Shown here piece by piece: positions 31,348-41,045 of a stretch of 64,000 nucleotides of DNA. Below the pieces are notes generated by a model. That model was not told the origin of the DNA and did no database searches. It was given only the letters and a program-made list of their open reading frames with translations. Each line of letters begins with the position of its first letter. The stretch's first letter is position 1. The translations under genes and the position numbers were made by a program. The DNA comes from Streptomyces tirandamycinicus. GTDB lineage: Bacteria > Actinomycetota > Actinomycetes > Streptomycetales > Streptomycetaceae. The stretch covers positions 2,606,501-2,670,500 of the forward strand of contig NZ_CP029188.1 of NCBI RefSeq assembly GCF_003097515.1, given 5' to 3'.

Positions 31348-33555
31348 ATGGGCGACAAGGCGAATGCGCAATCCGGAGCCGCCGGCAGGGCTACGACGGC
31401 CGACCGGCCGACATCCGTGAGGAATGTGGTGCTGGTCGGCCACAGCGGATCAGGGAAGACGACCCTGGTGGAGGCGCTGGCCCTGACGGCGGGGGCGGTC
31501 AACCGGGCGGGACGCGTCGAGGACGGCGGGACGGTCTCGGACTACGACGAGATCGAGCACCGCCAGCAGCGTTCGGTACAGCTGAGTCTCGTCCCGGTCG
31601 AATGGGGCGGATACAAGATCAATCTGTTGGACACCCCCGGGTACGCCGACTTCGTGGGGGAGCTCAGGGCCGGTCTGCGAGCCGCGGACGCGGCCCTCTT
31701 CGTTGTCTCGGCGGCCCAGGAGGCCGACGCCGTGCCCGCCTCGACCCGCATGGTGTGGGAGGAGTGCGCGGCGGTCGGGATGCCCCGGGCGATCGTGGTC
31801 ACCCATCTGGAGACGGCCCGGACCGGGTTCGACGAGCTGATCGAGGTCTGCGGGCGGCTGTTCGGCGGTGACGACCCGGACGCGGTGCTGCCGCTCTATC
31901 TGCCGCAGTACGGCCCGGAGGCCGCCGACGGGCACGCTCCGGTCACGGGACTGGTGGGGCTGCTGTCGCGGAAGCTGTACGACTACTCCGCGGGCGAGCG
32001 CGTCGAGAAGGCGCCCGGCCCCGAGCAGGAGGCGCTGCTGGCGGGGGCCCGGAACCGCCTGATCGAGGGGATCATCGCCGAGAGCGAGGACGAGACGCTC
32101 ATGGAGCGCTATCTGGGCGGCGAGGAGGTCGATCTCAAGACGCTCATCGACGACCTGGAGAAGGCCGTCGCGCGTGGCGTGTTCCATCCCGTGCTGGCCG
32201 CCGCGCCGGCGGTGAACGGAGCGAGGCAGGGCCTGGGGACGGTGGAGCTGCTGGAACTGATCACCGGCGGCTTCCCGACCCCGCTGGAACGCGAGGCACC
32301 CGCGGTCACCACCCCGGACGGCCGGCCGCGGCCCGCAGTCGGCTGCGACCCGGACGGTCCGCTGGTCGCCGAGGTGGTCAGGACCGCCTCCGACCCGTAC
32401 GTCGGCCGGCTGTCCCTGGTCCGGGTGTTCTCCGGGACGCTCCGCCCCGACGAGACGGTGCACGTGTCGGGGCACGGGCTGGCCGACCGCGGGCACGAGG
32501 ACCACGACGTCGACGAGCGCGTCGGCACGCTCTCCTCGCCGTTCGGCAAGCAGCAGCGCACCGTCGGCAGCTGCATCGCGGGCGATCTCGCCTGCGTGGC
32601 CAAACTCGGGCGGGCCGAGACCGGCGACACGATCTCCTCGACGGCCGACCCGCTGCTCATGGAGCCGTGGGCGATGCCCGACCCGCTGCTGCCGGTGGCC
32701 ATCCGGGCGCACAGCAAGGCCGACGAGGACCGGCTGTCCCAGGGGCTGGCCCGGCTGGTCGCGGAGGACCCGACGATGCGGCTGGAGCAGAACCAGGACA
32801 CCCGGCAGGTGGTGCTGTGGTGCCTGGGCGAGGCCCATGTGGACGTGGCGCTGGAGCGGCTGCGCAGCAGGTATGGGGTCCAGGTGGACGTGGTGCCGCA
32901 CAAGGTGTCGCTGCGGGAGACGTTCGCCGGGCCGTCCGCCGGGCGGGGCCGCCATGTGAAGCAGTCCGGCGGGCACGGCCAGTACGCGATCTGCGAGATA
33001 GAGGTGGAGCCGCTGCCGCCGGGCTCGGGGATCGAGTTCGTCGACAAGGTGGTGGGCGGCGCCGTCCCCCGCCAGTTCATCCCCTCGGTGGAGAAGGGCG
33101 TACGGGCGCAGGCGGCGAAGGGCCTCGCGGCCGGCCACCCGCTCGTCGACGTGCGCGTGACGCTGCTGGACGGCAAGGCGCACTCGGTGGACTCCTCCGA
33201 CGCGGCGTTCCAGACGGCTGGCGCGCTGGCGCTGCGCGAGGCGGCGGCGCAGGCCCGGATCGACCTGCTGGAGCCGGTGGCCGAGGTGCAGGTGATGGTG
33301 CCGGACGAGTACGTGGGCGCCGTCATGAGCGATCTGTCGGGCCGCCGCGGCCGCGTGGTCGGCACCGAGCAGGCGGGCACCGGCAGGACGGTCGTACGCG
33401 CCGAGGTGCCGGAGATCGAGATCGGGCGGTACGCGGTGGACCTGCGGTCCATCTCGCACGGGACCGGCCGCTTCGACCGGACGTACGCGCGGCACGAGGC
33501 GATGCCGCCCCAGATGGCGGCCAAGGTCAGGGAGGAGACGACGGCCGCCGCGTAG
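31348..33555 (+). CDS. elongation factor G-like protein (EF-G2)
   Basis: 735-aa EF-G paralogue found in actinobacteria beside the true fusA. All EF-G domains are present: G domain with P-loop GHSGSGKTT and DTPGYADF, domain II, and domains III-V (HVKQSGGHGQYAICEIEVEP, EVQVMVPDEYVGAVMSDLSGR). The G4 motif NKxD is replaced by THLE (VVTHLETAR), which should weaken guanine recognition. ATG 31348 has GGGAGGA. Divergent from pgsA over a 258-bp region. Mycobacterial FusA2 is the nearest named relative; its role is unsettled. Confidence 0.9.
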   Translation: MGDKANAQSGAAGRATTADRPTSVRNVVLVGHSGSGKTTLVEALALTAGAVNRAGRVEDGGTVSDYDEIEHRQQRSVQLSLVPVEWGGYKINLLDTPGYADFVGELRAGLRAADAALFVVSAAQEADAVPASTRMVWEECAAVGMPRAIVVTHLETARTGFDELIEVCGRLFGGDDPDAVLPLYLPQYGPEAADGHAPVTGLVGLLSRKLYDYSAGERVEKAPGPEQEALLAGARNRLIEGIIAESEDETLMERYLGGEEVDLKTLIDDLEKAVARGVFHPVLAAAPAVNGARQGLGTVELLELITGGFPTPLEREAPAVTTPDGRPRPAVGCDPDGPLVAEVVRTASDPYVGRLSLVRVFSGTLRPDETVHVSGHGLADRGHEDHDVDERVGTLSSPFGKQQRTVGSCIAGDLACVAKLGRAETGDTISSTADPLLMEPWAMPDPLLPVAIRAHSKADEDRLSQGLARLVAEDPTMRLEQNQDTRQVVLWCLGEAHVDVALERLRSRYGVQVDVVPHKVSLRETFAGPSAGRGRHVKQSGGHGQYAICEIEVEPLPPGSGIEFVDKVVGGAVPRQFIPSVEKGVRAQAAKGLAAGHPLVDVRVTLLDGKAHSVDSSDAAFQTAGALALREAAAQARIDLLEPVAEVQVMVPDEYVGAVMSDLSGRRGRVVGTEQAGTGRTVVRAEVPEIEIGRYAVDLRSISHGTGRFDRTYARHEAMPPQMAAKVREETTAAA

Positions 33556-33639
33556 GGCCCGCCGGGAAGACACCGCGGCCCCGCGCGCCCGCCCGCGGGC
33601 AGGACCGCGGTCCCGCGCCGCGGAGCCCGTGCGGACCGG

Positions 33640-33678
33640 AAGTGCCGCCCCCGAACTCGCTTCCGGCGGGCGGCACTT
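33640..33678 (+). terminator. hairpin terminator after the EF-G2 gene
   Basis: Perfect 11-bp stem AAGTGCCGCCC / GGGCGGCACTT, 85 nt past the stop. Confidence 0.75.
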
Positions 33679-33814
33679 GCGTGACGGGCGCGCGCCCCGG
33701 GGGCCGGAAGACGGTGCTGACGCGTGGGCCACGCCCCCGCTACGCTGTGTTGCGCAGCTCAGCAGGTGTACGGGGCGCGGCAGTCGGGAAGGCCGCAGTG
33801 CGGACGGTGCGGCG

Positions 33815-35482
33815 ATGGGGGCGGTAGTGGCGGACCAGGCATTCGATTTCTCCCCCGGGGCCCAGATCCCGGTGCAGGGGGCGGCCGGCCAGACGGCGGC
33901 GACGCACGCCCTCGCCTCGGCCGCCTACCGGGACAGTCCGCTGGAGGAGATACTCAAGGCCGACAACGAGTGGCACAAGTCCACCGTGAAGAAGGGCAGG
34001 TTCTCGCTCTTCGAGCCGAATCTCGGCGAGGCCTTCGCGCGGGCGGTCCAGGTGCGGATGCTCGGCGGGGCCCGCAAACCGCTGATCCAGTCGTTCGGCG
34101 CCGAACCGCAGGCCGTGGTGGAGCACGCGCTGGCGGCGAGCCGGATCCGCAAGCAGCGGGACGCCCGGCTCACCGCGGTCATGGCGGTGTTCGGGCTGTT
34201 GTTCCTGCCCGGCGCGCTGCTGTGGATCGGCGTGTTCCAGCTGCGCCGCACCCTCGCGGGCTCCCAGGGCAGGAAGACCGGCGCCGTCGGGTCGGCGCTG
34301 CTGGCCGCCGTGGGCGTCCTCGCGGTGCTGTTCCTGATCGCGCTGCCGTTCGGCGGGTTCTGGGCGTACTACCTGCGGGCCATGATCGTCGCCCCGGTGA
34401 TCGGCTGGCTGTTCGCCAAGCGGATCTGCGAGAACACGGCGACGGACCTGCGGGCCCGCTGGGACGGCCTCCTCTCCGGCGGGGGCATCGGGGCGAAGGT
34501 CCCGGAGGCCGTGCCGGGCAACCCGAACGAGACGGCCGCCGAGGAACTGCGCCAGGGCCTGGAGAAGCTCACCGCCGAGCAGCAGTCCAACACGGTCTTC
34601 TACGCCGGCCCCAAGGGGATACTCGGCATGGGCACCCGCTGGGGGAGCTGGCAGCTCGCCGAGGAGCTGGTGTCGAAGGAGCCCGGCAAGGAGTTCCACC
34701 AGTTCCGCAGCTGGGACGTCATCAAGGTCATCCACGACCGGCTGACGCTGCTCCAGCGCGGCCCGCTGAACACGGGCGGTTTCCCCAAGCCGTCGGTGAA
34801 GCACTGGATCGTGGTCCCGGTCGGGGAGGGCGCGGCGGAGGTGGCCCGGCCGGAGGGGCAGGACGTGGACACCTTCCAGGTGAAGCGCCACGAGATACAG
34901 CGGATCTGCGACCACCAGCAGTTCGGGAGCGGCAACCGGCACTATCTGGGCGTCCAGTTCACCCTGTGGGACGGCCAGCTGGTGATCACCATGATGATCA
35001 CGGTGACGGTTCTCTTCGAGACCCTGCGCATCGAGGTGACCGGGCACGCTCTCGGCCCGGTGCACTCCCTCTTCACCAGCAAGCCCGCGGCCAAGACCGT
35101 CGAGGTCGCCAAGACCGTCCGGTTCTGGGAGACCGTGGAGCGCAAGCTGCCGCTGGTGGAGACCGCGGAGGTGGTACGTCAGATGGTCCGGGCGCCGTTC
35201 ACCTGGTACCCGCCGCTGCTGGACTTCCTGGGCGGGAAGCTGGTCCTCCCCGAGCCGTTCGGGCTGCGGCACGCCTGGGCCGAGCAGCCCTGGCGGCACC
35301 GCTTCATGGCGGACGACGCGATGCGGGCGGCGACGCCGGTACTGCGGGTGGCCCACTCCGCCGCGATGCGGGTCCTCGAGGAGAACGGCGTCGACACGGA
35401 GCGCTTCGGGACCCGCTCGTCGTTCCTCGGCGCGGGGGTGCAGGACCCGATGCCGGGCAAGGCGGACGTGTACGACGTGTGA
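33815..35482 (+). CDS. conserved membrane protein of unknown function
   Basis: 555-aa protein with two or three membrane helices in the first half (VMAVFGLLFLPGALLWIGVF at about 120-140; LLAAVGVLAVLFLIALPFGG; AMIVAPVIGWLF), one further hydrophobic segment (LVITMMITVTVLFETL) and a long soluble C-terminus ending QDPMPGKADVYDV. No catalytic motif is recognised. ATG 33815 is used; GTG 33827 with GGGGGCGG upstream is equally possible. Upstream GCTACGCTGTG could be a -10 region. Confidence 0.8.
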   Translation: MGAVVADQAFDFSPGAQIPVQGAAGQTAATHALASAAYRDSPLEEILKADNEWHKSTVKKGRFSLFEPNLGEAFARAVQVRMLGGARKPLIQSFGAEPQAVVEHALAASRIRKQRDARLTAVMAVFGLLFLPGALLWIGVFQLRRTLAGSQGRKTGAVGSALLAAVGVLAVLFLIALPFGGFWAYYLRAMIVAPVIGWLFAKRICENTATDLRARWDGLLSGGGIGAKVPEAVPGNPNETAAEELRQGLEKLTAEQQSNTVFYAGPKGILGMGTRWGSWQLAEELVSKEPGKEFHQFRSWDVIKVIHDRLTLLQRGPLNTGGFPKPSVKHWIVVPVGEGAAEVARPEGQDVDTFQVKRHEIQRICDHQQFGSGNRHYLGVQFTLWDGQLVITMMITVTVLFETLRIEVTGHALGPVHSLFTSKPAAKTVEVAKTVRFWETVERKLPLVETAEVVRQMVRAPFTWYPPLLDFLGGKLVLPEPFGLRHAWAEQPWRHRFMADDAMRAATPVLRVAHSAAMRVLEENGVDTERFGTRSSFLGAGVQDPMPGKADVYDV

Positions 35483-35505
35483 CGCGGTGGCCCCGGTGCG
35501 TCCGC

Positions 35506-35537
35506 GGGGGCGCCCCGGGGAAAGTGTCGGCGCCCCC
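35506..35537. terminator. hairpin between convergent genes
   Basis: 9-bp stem GGGGGCGCC / GGCGCCCCC with 14-nt loop in the 85-bp gap between the membrane protein and the HIT gene. Confidence 0.65.
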
Positions 35538-35567
35538 GGTGCGGCGCCCCGGGGCCGGTGTCGCGGA

Positions 35568-36116
35568 CTACCCGGCGGGCCAGGTCTCGGCGAGCATCTT
35601 CCGGGTGTCCGCGAGGAGTTGCGGCAGCACCTTGGTGTGGCCGATGACCGGCATGAAGTTGGTGTCGCCGCCCCAGCGCGGCACCACGTGCTGGTGCAGA
35701 TGCGCGGCGATACCGGCGCCGGCCACCGTCCCCTGGTTCATGCCGATGTTGAAGCCGTGCGCCCCGGAGGCCGTCCGCAGGCAGGTCATCGCCCGCTTGG
35801 TGAACTCGCCGAGTTCAGCGGTCTCGGCGGCGTCGAGACCGGTGTAGTCGGCCACGTGCCGGTACGGCACCACCATCAGGTGGCCGCCGTTGTACGGGTA
35901 CAGGTTGAGCACCGCGTACACGCTCTCGCCGCGCGCGATGACGAGTCCGTCCTCGTCGGACTGGGCGGGGATGGAGCAGAAGGGGCAGCCGTCGCCGGCC
36001 CCCGGGCCGGTGGGCTTGTTCTCGCCCTGGATGTACGCCATCCGGTGCGGCGTCCACAGCCGCTGGAAGGCGTCCTGGATGCCGACCCCGATCTGCTGCT
36101 CCGGCTCACTCGTCAT
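35568..36116 (-). CDS. HIT-family nucleotide hydrolase/phosphorylase
   Basis: 182-aa histidine-triad protein; the catalytic triad is HLHQHVVP near residue 140, with the zinc-type CPFCSIP upstream and NLYPYNGGHLMVVPYRH. The mycobacterial orthologue in the thrS-HIT-pgsA locus is an Ap4A phosphorylase, so diadenosine tetraphosphate turnover is the likely role. ATG 36116 (MTSEPEQQ) is preferred over 36128 by homology; neither has a strong ribosome site. Confidence 0.92.
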   Translation of the reverse strand: MTSEPEQQIGVGIQDAFQRLWTPHRMAYIQGENKPTGPGAGDGCPFCSIPAQSDEDGLVIARGESVYAVLNLYPYNGGHLMVVPYRHVADYTGLDAAETAELGEFTKRAMTCLRTASGAHGFNIGMNQGTVAGAGIAAHLHQHVVPRWGGDTNFMPVIGHTKVLPQLLADTRKMLAETWPAG

Positions 36117-36194
36117 GTGGTGCAGCATATGACTTCGCCCGTACGGAGCGTGTCGCCGGGGCGGACCCGGGCGGCTCCCCGCGATGCTGGCCGG

Positions 36195-36887
36195 ATGGAC
36201 GTCGACGAGGGAGACACCCCGCTCGACCGCTGGGAGCAGCGGGTCGAGCTGCCGCTCTTCTACGCCTCACTGGTCTTCCTGGCCGCGTACTCGGTGCGGA
36301 TCCTGGCGCACGACGTGGACGTGGTCTGGCGGGAGATCGCCCTCGCGACGATGCTGCTGATGTGGTTCGTCTTCGCGGCCGACTTCGCGGTGCGCCTGCG
36401 GCTCAGCGGTCAGCGGCTGCCCCGCTTCCTGCGGACGCGCTGGCTGGACGCCGTGGTGCTGCTGCTGCCGCTGCTGCGCCCGCTGCGGCTGGTCAAGCTG
36501 TACACGACGCTCCAGCGCCGGCGGGACCAGCCGGTGCTCGACCTGTACGTACGGGTGATCGTCTACGCGGGTCTCAGCGCCGTGCTGCTGGGCTGGGCCG
36601 GGGCGCTCGCGGTCTACCACCAGGAGCGGACCGCCCCCGGGGCGACGATCCTCACCTTCGGCGACGCCGTGTGGTGGGTGTGCGCGACGCTGACGACCGT
36701 CGGGTACGGCGACGTGACGCCGGTGACCGCCTGGGGGCGGACCGTCGCGGTCGGGCTGATGATCTGCGGGCTGGCGCTGCTCGGCGCGGTAACCGGGTCC
36801 TTCTCGTCCTGGCTGATCCAGGTCTTCGCCCGGGAGGACGAGCGGAGGCCCCCGGGGGACGCTCGTCCCCCGGGGGCCTCCTCCTGA
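36195..36887 (+). CDS. voltage-gated-like potassium channel
   Basis: 230-aa ion channel. An S1-S4-like region with an Arg/Leu-rich fourth segment (LLPLLRPLRLVKLYTTLQRRR) precedes a pore loop with the potassium filter TVGYGD at about residues 168-173 and a last helix. No RCK domain. The coding end (ERRPPGDARPPGASS) is also a perfect terminator hairpin. Divergent from the HIT gene. Confidence 0.9.
   Translation: MDVDEGDTPLDRWEQRVELPLFYASLVFLAAYSVRILAHDVDVVWREIALATMLLMWFVFAADFAVRLRLSGQRLPRFLRTRWLDAVVLLLPLLRPLRLVKLYTTLQRRRDQPVLDLYVRVIVYAGLSAVLLGWAGALAVYHQERTAPGATILTFGDAVWWVCATLTTVGYGDVTPVTAWGRTVAVGLMICGLALLGAVTGSFSSWLIQVFAREDERRPPGDARPPGASS
36844..36881. terminator. 17-bp-stem terminator inside the 3' end of the channel gene
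   Basis: GGAGGCCCCCGGGGGAC and its exact complement flank loop GCTC; the hairpin ends 3 nt before the stop codon. A second stem for thrS lies just beyond it. Confidence 0.85.
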
Positions 36888-36898
36888 CCGGGTGCGTG

Positions 36899-36926
36899 CC
36901 GGGCCGGGCGCCACCGGCCGGCCCGG
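36899..36926 (-). terminator. hairpin terminator of thrS
   Basis: CCGGGCCGG / CCGGCCCGG 9-bp stem, 33 nt past the thrS stop; it is followed by repeated TACCGGCCGGTT units. Confidence 0.65.
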
Positions 36927-36958
36927 GTGTACCGGCCGGTTCGGCCCTACCGGCCGGT

Positions 36959-38935
36959 TCAGATCTGGGTGCGCTCCTCGACGACCTTCACGATCTTGGC
37001 GATGGCCTCGTCGACCGGGATGCCGTTCTCCTGCGAACCGTCGCGGTAGCGGAACGACACCGCGCCGTGCTCCATGTCCTCGTCACCCGCGATGACCATG
37101 AACGGCACCTTCTGCTTCTGGGCGTTGCGGATCTTCTTCTGCATCCGGTCCGAGGAGGCGTCCACCTCGACGCGCAGCCCCTGCCTCCTCGCCTTGGCGG
37201 CGAACTCCTGAAGGTACGGGACGTGGGCGTCGCCGATCGGGATGCCGAGGGCCTGGACGGGCGCGAGCCAGGCCGGGAAGGCACCGGCGTAGTGCTCCAG
37301 CAGCACCGCGAAGAAGCGCTCGATGGACCCGAACAGCGCCCGGTGGATCATGACGGGACGCTGCTTGGTGCCGTCCGGGCCGGTGTACTCCAGGTCGAAG
37401 CGCTCCGGGAGGTTGAAGTCGAGCTGGACCGTCGACATCTGCCAGGTGCGGCCGATCGCGTCCTTCGCCTGGACGGAGATCTTCGGGCCGTAGAAGGCCG
37501 CGCCGCCCGGGTCGGGGGTGAGCGGAAGGCCCTGCTTCTCGGCCACCTGCCGCAGCACCTCGGTGGCCTCCTCCCAGGCCTCGTCGGACCCCACGAACTT
37601 CTCCGGGTCCTTGGTGGACAGCTCCAGGTAGAAGTCGGTCAGACCGTAGTCGCGGAGCAGGTCCAGGACGAAGGTGAGGGTGGTGTCCAGCTCCTCCGCC
37701 ATCTGCTCGCGGGTGCAGTAGATGTGCGCGTCGTCCTGGGTGAAGCCGCGGGCCCGGGTCAGACCGTGCACCACGCCCGACTTCTCGTACCGGTACACCG
37801 TGCCGAACTCGAAGAGGCGCAGCGGCAGTTCACGGTACGAGCGGCCGCGCGCGTCGAAGATCAGGTTGTGCATCGGGCAGTTCATGGGCTTGAGGTAGTA
37901 GTCCACGCCCTCGTCGAGCTGCATGGGCGGGTACATGCCCTCGGCGTACCAGTCCAGGTGGCCCGACTTCTCGAACAGCTTGCCCTTGGTCGCGTGCGGC
38001 GAGTACACGAACTCGTAGCCGTGCTCCTCGTGGCGCTTGCGCGAGTAGTCCTCCATGACCCGGCGGATCACCCCGCCCTTGGGGTGGAAGACGGCGAGCC
38101 CGGAGCCGACCTCGTCGGGGAACGAGAACAGGTCCAGCTCGTTGCCGAGCTTGCGGTGGTCGCGCTTCTCGGCCTCGGCCAGGAAGTCCAGGTGCGCCTT
38201 CAGCTCCTCCTTCGACGGCCAGGCGGTGCCGTAGATGCGCTGCAGCATCGGGTTCTTCTCGCTGCCGCGCCAGTAGGCCGCCGCATTGCGCATCAGCTTG
38301 AACGCCGGGATGTTGCGGGTGGTGGGCAGGTGGGGGCCCCGGCAGAGGTCCTTCCAGCACAGCTCGCCGGTCTTGGCGTCCAGGTTGTCGTAGATGGACA
38401 GCTCGCCGCCGCCCACCTCGACGTCCGCGCCGTCGTCGTGCGAGGCGGCGCCCTTGATGCCGATGAGCTCCAGCTTGTACGGCTCGTCCGCCAGCTCCGC
38501 ACGCGCGGCCTCGTCGGTGACGACGCGGCGCGAGAAGCGCTGCCCGCGCTTCTGGATCTCCTGCATCTTCTTCTCGATGGCCTTGAGATCCTCGGGGGTG
38601 AAGGGCTTCTCCACGTCGAAGTCGTAGTAGAAGCCGTCCCGGACCGGCGGGCCGATACCGAGCTTGGCCTCCGGGAACAGCTCCTGCACCGCCTGCGCCA
38701 TGACGTGCGCGGTGGAGTGGCGCAGGATGTTCAGCCCGTCCTCCGACGAGATTTCGACGGGCTCGACGGTCTCGCCGTCGCCCACCTCGTACGCCAGGTC
38801 CTTCAGCTCCCCGCCGACCCGCGCGGCGATCACGGTGCGCTCGCCGCCGAAGAGATCGGCCGCCGTGGTGCCCGTGGTCACCACGCGCTCTTCCCGCTCG
38901 GAATCGCGTTGGATGATCACACGGACGTCTGACAC
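36959..38935 (-). CDS. thrS: threonyl-tRNA synthetase
   Basis: 658 aa, full length: TGS domain (1-65), editing domain with HSTAHVMAQ near residue 72, class II core with zinc ligands in MNCPMHN, motif 2 [13 protein letters not shown], motif 3 [11 protein letters not shown], and the C-terminal anticodon domain. GTG 38935 has AGGAG 6 nt upstream. Head of the thrS-HIT-pgsA region. Confidence 0.98.
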   Translation of the reverse strand: MSDVRVIIQRDSEREERVVTTGTTAADLFGGERTVIAARVGGELKDLAYEVGDGETVEPVEISSEDGLNILRHSTAHVMAQAVQELFPEAKLGIGPPVRDGFYYDFDVEKPFTPEDLKAIEKKMQEIQKRGQRFSRRVVTDEAARAELADEPYKLELIGIKGAASHDDGADVEVGGGELSIYDNLDAKTGELCWKDLCRGPHLPTTRNIPAFKLMRNAAAYWRGSEKNPMLQRIYGTAWPSKEELKAHLDFLAEAEKRDHRKLGNELDLFSFPDEVGSGLAVFHPKGGVIRRVMEDYSRKRHEEHGYEFVYSPHATKGKLFEKSGHLDWYAEGMYPPMQLDEGVDYYLKPMNCPMHNLIFDARGRSYRELPLRLFEFGTVYRYEKSGVVHGLTRARGFTQDDAHIYCTREQMAEELDTTLTFVLDLLRDYGLTDFYLELSTKDPEKFVGSDEAWEEATEVLRQVAEKQGLPLTPDPGGAAFYGPKISVQAKDAIGRTWQMSTVQLDFNLPERFDLEYTGPDGTKQRPVMIHRALFGSIERFFAVLLEHYAGAFPAWLAPVQALGIPIGDAHVPYLQEFAAKARRQGLRVEVDASSDRMQKKIRNAQKQKVPFMVIAGDEDMEHGAVSFRYRDGSQENGIPVDEAIAKIVKVVEERTQI

Positions 38936-38958
38936 CGGTCTCTCCTGTCTGAAGGGAA

Positions 38959-38983
38959 GCACGCGCAGGGGTGTCGCGCGTGC
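38959..38983 (-). promoter_or_regulatory. leader hairpin upstream of thrS
   Basis: Perfect 8-bp stem GCACGCGC / GCGCGTGC in the 5' leader, 24 nt before the GTG. A -10-like TAGCAT lies about 10 nt upstream of it (minus strand). No T-box motifs are seen. The remaining 39000-39213 interval is GC-rich and shows nothing else. Confidence 0.4.
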
Positions 38984-39213
38984 ACTCGTCATGCTACCGA
39001 GCGACGGATCGCCGCCGCGAAACGCGCAGCGCGGGCACCGCGCCCGCGAGCGGTGGGCGCCGCGCGGGTCGGCCGGCCCGGCCCGGCGTGCCGCCCCCGC
39101 CGGGGCCGCGGCGGTGCGGGGCGGCCGGGCCGGGGAGAACGGGAGCGGAGGCGAACAGGAGCAGAGGAGCAGGCGCGGCGCCCGCCCGGAGCACGGCGCC
39201 GGCCGCCGGCCGC

Positions 39214-40482
39214 TCAGTCCTCCCCTCCGCACGCCTCCTCGAAGAAGTCGAGATTCTCGTGCAGCGCCTTCATCAGTCTGTCCCGCTCCGCCTCGTCGAC
39301 CTGCATCGGGACCACCTCGCCGGCGTCGCTGAGCCGCCGGAAGCCGCCGCGGCTCTCCAGGCGGCCGACGACGCGGATGGGGAGCCCCACGAGGTGGGCG
39401 TGGCCCGCGGTCCGGTACGACTCCTCGTCCAGGACGGCGCGCACGTACGGGACCTCGGCCCCGGCGAGGACGCGCAGCCGCACCGTCCCCTCACCGCGCG
39501 TGCCGGAGCGCCGCATCCGGACCACCGTGCCGGTGACGCGGACGGGCACGGACGGCTCCTCGCGCAGATACCGGGCACCGGCGGCACGGAGCGCGGGCAG
39601 GTCTCCGGGGGAGAACTCCACCGGCTCGGGCCGGGCAGCGCAGCCCTCCGGTACCCCCGCCGAGGGCGACCACGCCACCGCGATCCGCGCGCCCTCGGCA
39701 CCCCGCACCAGGGCCACGAGGGCCTCGGTCAGCTCACGGCTGACCCCCGCCGCGACCGCCGTGTCGAAGGCGTCCATCCCGCCCGTGGCGCGCTGGTAGT
39801 CGACGGCCTCGCGAGCGGCGTGCAGGGCGTGGTGCAGCCGGACGGCGACGGACCGGCCGGTGTCCACGGGCAGGAAGGCGGTGAGCCCGCGCCCACCCGG
39901 CGCCGGCCCGACCAGGACGCCCTCCAGTACCGCCCGCGCCTGCCGCCGGTGCCGCGCGCCGTGGTAGCCGGCGCGCCCGCGTACGGCGAGTGCGCCCGCG
40001 AGCAGGAACTGCCGGGCCGCGGACCGCAACTGCTCCTGCACGGTCCAGGACGCCGCGCCCGACGGGCCCTGCGGCACGTCGCGCCACCAGCGGACCTCGT
40101 CGCTCGGCACGGCGAGCCCCACCAGCACCTCGCGGGCCGAGGGCGCGGCCGATCCCGCCAGGGCGGTCAGCGCCTCGCCCAGCAGGTCCTCGCAGTCGGG
40201 GAACTCCCGGCTCTCGGGCACCAGCAGGCTCGTGGAGCCGGTGCCGGGCCCCGGCGGGGTCCAGCGGGCGTACCGGCCGGCCGCGCCGCCCCGTCTGCGC
40301 CACCCGTGCCGGTGCAGCAGCGCCCCCAGCACCAGGGGGTCCACCAGGGCGGGGTCGGGCACGCCGCTGCCGCACCAGGGGGCGGGCACGCCGTCGGGGA
40401 ACGGCAGGGGCTCGGGGCGGGCGAACGGCACCGCGGGGGAGCCGGCGGGCCGCGGGGCGCCTTCGTCGGTCGGACGGTGCAT
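39214..40482 (-). CDS. unknown protein coupled to DUF4365 gene
   Basis: 422-aa protein not recognised as a named family. N-terminal Pro-rich stretch, then a compact part ([37 protein letters not shown]), a central helical part ([16 protein letters not shown]) and a C-terminal region of alternating strands ([50 protein letters not shown]) that reads like an OB-type barrel. Acidic end. The start overlaps the DUF4365 stop by one base (TGATG), so the two products are probably made together. Confidence 0.8.
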   Translation of the reverse strand: MHRPTDEGAPRPAGSPAVPFARPEPLPFPDGVPAPWCGSGVPDPALVDPLVLGALLHRHGWRRRGGAAGRYARWTPPGPGTGSTSLLVPESREFPDCEDLLGEALTALAGSAAPSAREVLVGLAVPSDEVRWWRDVPQGPSGAASWTVQEQLRSAARQFLLAGALAVRGRAGYHGARHRRQARAVLEGVLVGPAPGGRGLTAFLPVDTGRSVAVRLHHALHAAREAVDYQRATGGMDAFDTAVAAGVSRELTEALVALVRGAEGARIAVAWSPSAGVPEGCAARPEPVEFSPGDLPALRAAGARYLREEPSVPVRVTGTVVRMRRSGTRGEGTVRLRVLAGAEVPYVRAVLDEESYRTAGHAHLVGLPIRVVGRLESRGGFRRLSDAGEVVPMQVDEAERDRLMKALHENLDFFEEACGGED

Positions 40483-41045
40483 CAGGGTCTCCCTCCCGTC
40501 CCGACCCGCGTCATGATCTCGCAGAGCGCCCGGTCGTCGAAGATGCGAGAGGTCGGGATCCGCACGGTGGTCCGCCGCCGGCCCGTCACCGGGTGGCCGG
40601 CCAGGTTCGTCCAGTAGCAGCAGTGCCTCAGGTCGAGCCGGTCGTGGCCGGCCCGCAGCCACTCGTCCCGGGTCCGCGGCACGATCATGACGACGAGGAT
40701 CTTGTGCACCGACACGGGAGTGCGGGCCAGTTTCGCCAGGTGCTCGTTGTCGAGGGTGAAGGAGAACGCGGGGCCGGGTGGACGGGGCGCGAGCTGGTAC
40801 GTGGCTTTCAACTGCACCTTGATGGTGACCTCGTCGTCGACGGTGTGTCCGGGAGCGCTGTGGCTGACGTGCCAGTCGATCCCGTTGTCGGGGAACGGCT
40901 GGGACAGCGAGCAGCCGGCGGCCGCCGCGACCGCGTGGAGGTACCCCACCTGGAGGGTCTCCATACAGGCGGTGGTGGCGAGTGCTCCGCGCAGCGGTGC
41001 GGTCCGCTCGGGCAGCGCACCCGGTTCGGGCTGCGCGAGCGCCAT
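40482..41045 (-). CDS. DUF4365 protein, PD-(D/E)xK nuclease-like
   Basis: 187-aa protein. NGIDWHVSHSAPGH then VTIKVQLKATYQ gives the D-x(n)-QxK pattern of the PD-(D/E)xK nuclease fold, as in DUF4365. LAKLARTPVSVHKILVVMIVPR and HCCYWTNLAG follow, also family-typical. Translationally coupled to the 422-aa unknown gene and divergent from a DEDDh exonuclease. A DNA-processing or defence role is inferred, not shown. Confidence 0.82.
   Translation of the reverse strand: MALAQPEPGALPERTAPLRGALATTACMETLQVGYLHAVAAAAGCSLSQPFPDNGIDWHVSHSAPGHTVDDEVTIKVQLKATYQLAPRPPGPAFSFTLDNEHLAKLARTPVSVHKILVVMIVPRTRDEWLRAGHDRLDLRHCCYWTNLAGHPVTGRRRTTVRIPTSRIFDDRALCEIMTRVGTGGRP

Noticed and set aside
38936-39213. T-box riboswitch upstream of thrS
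   Set aside because: No T-box sequence or specifier stem is visible; only a short simple hairpin.
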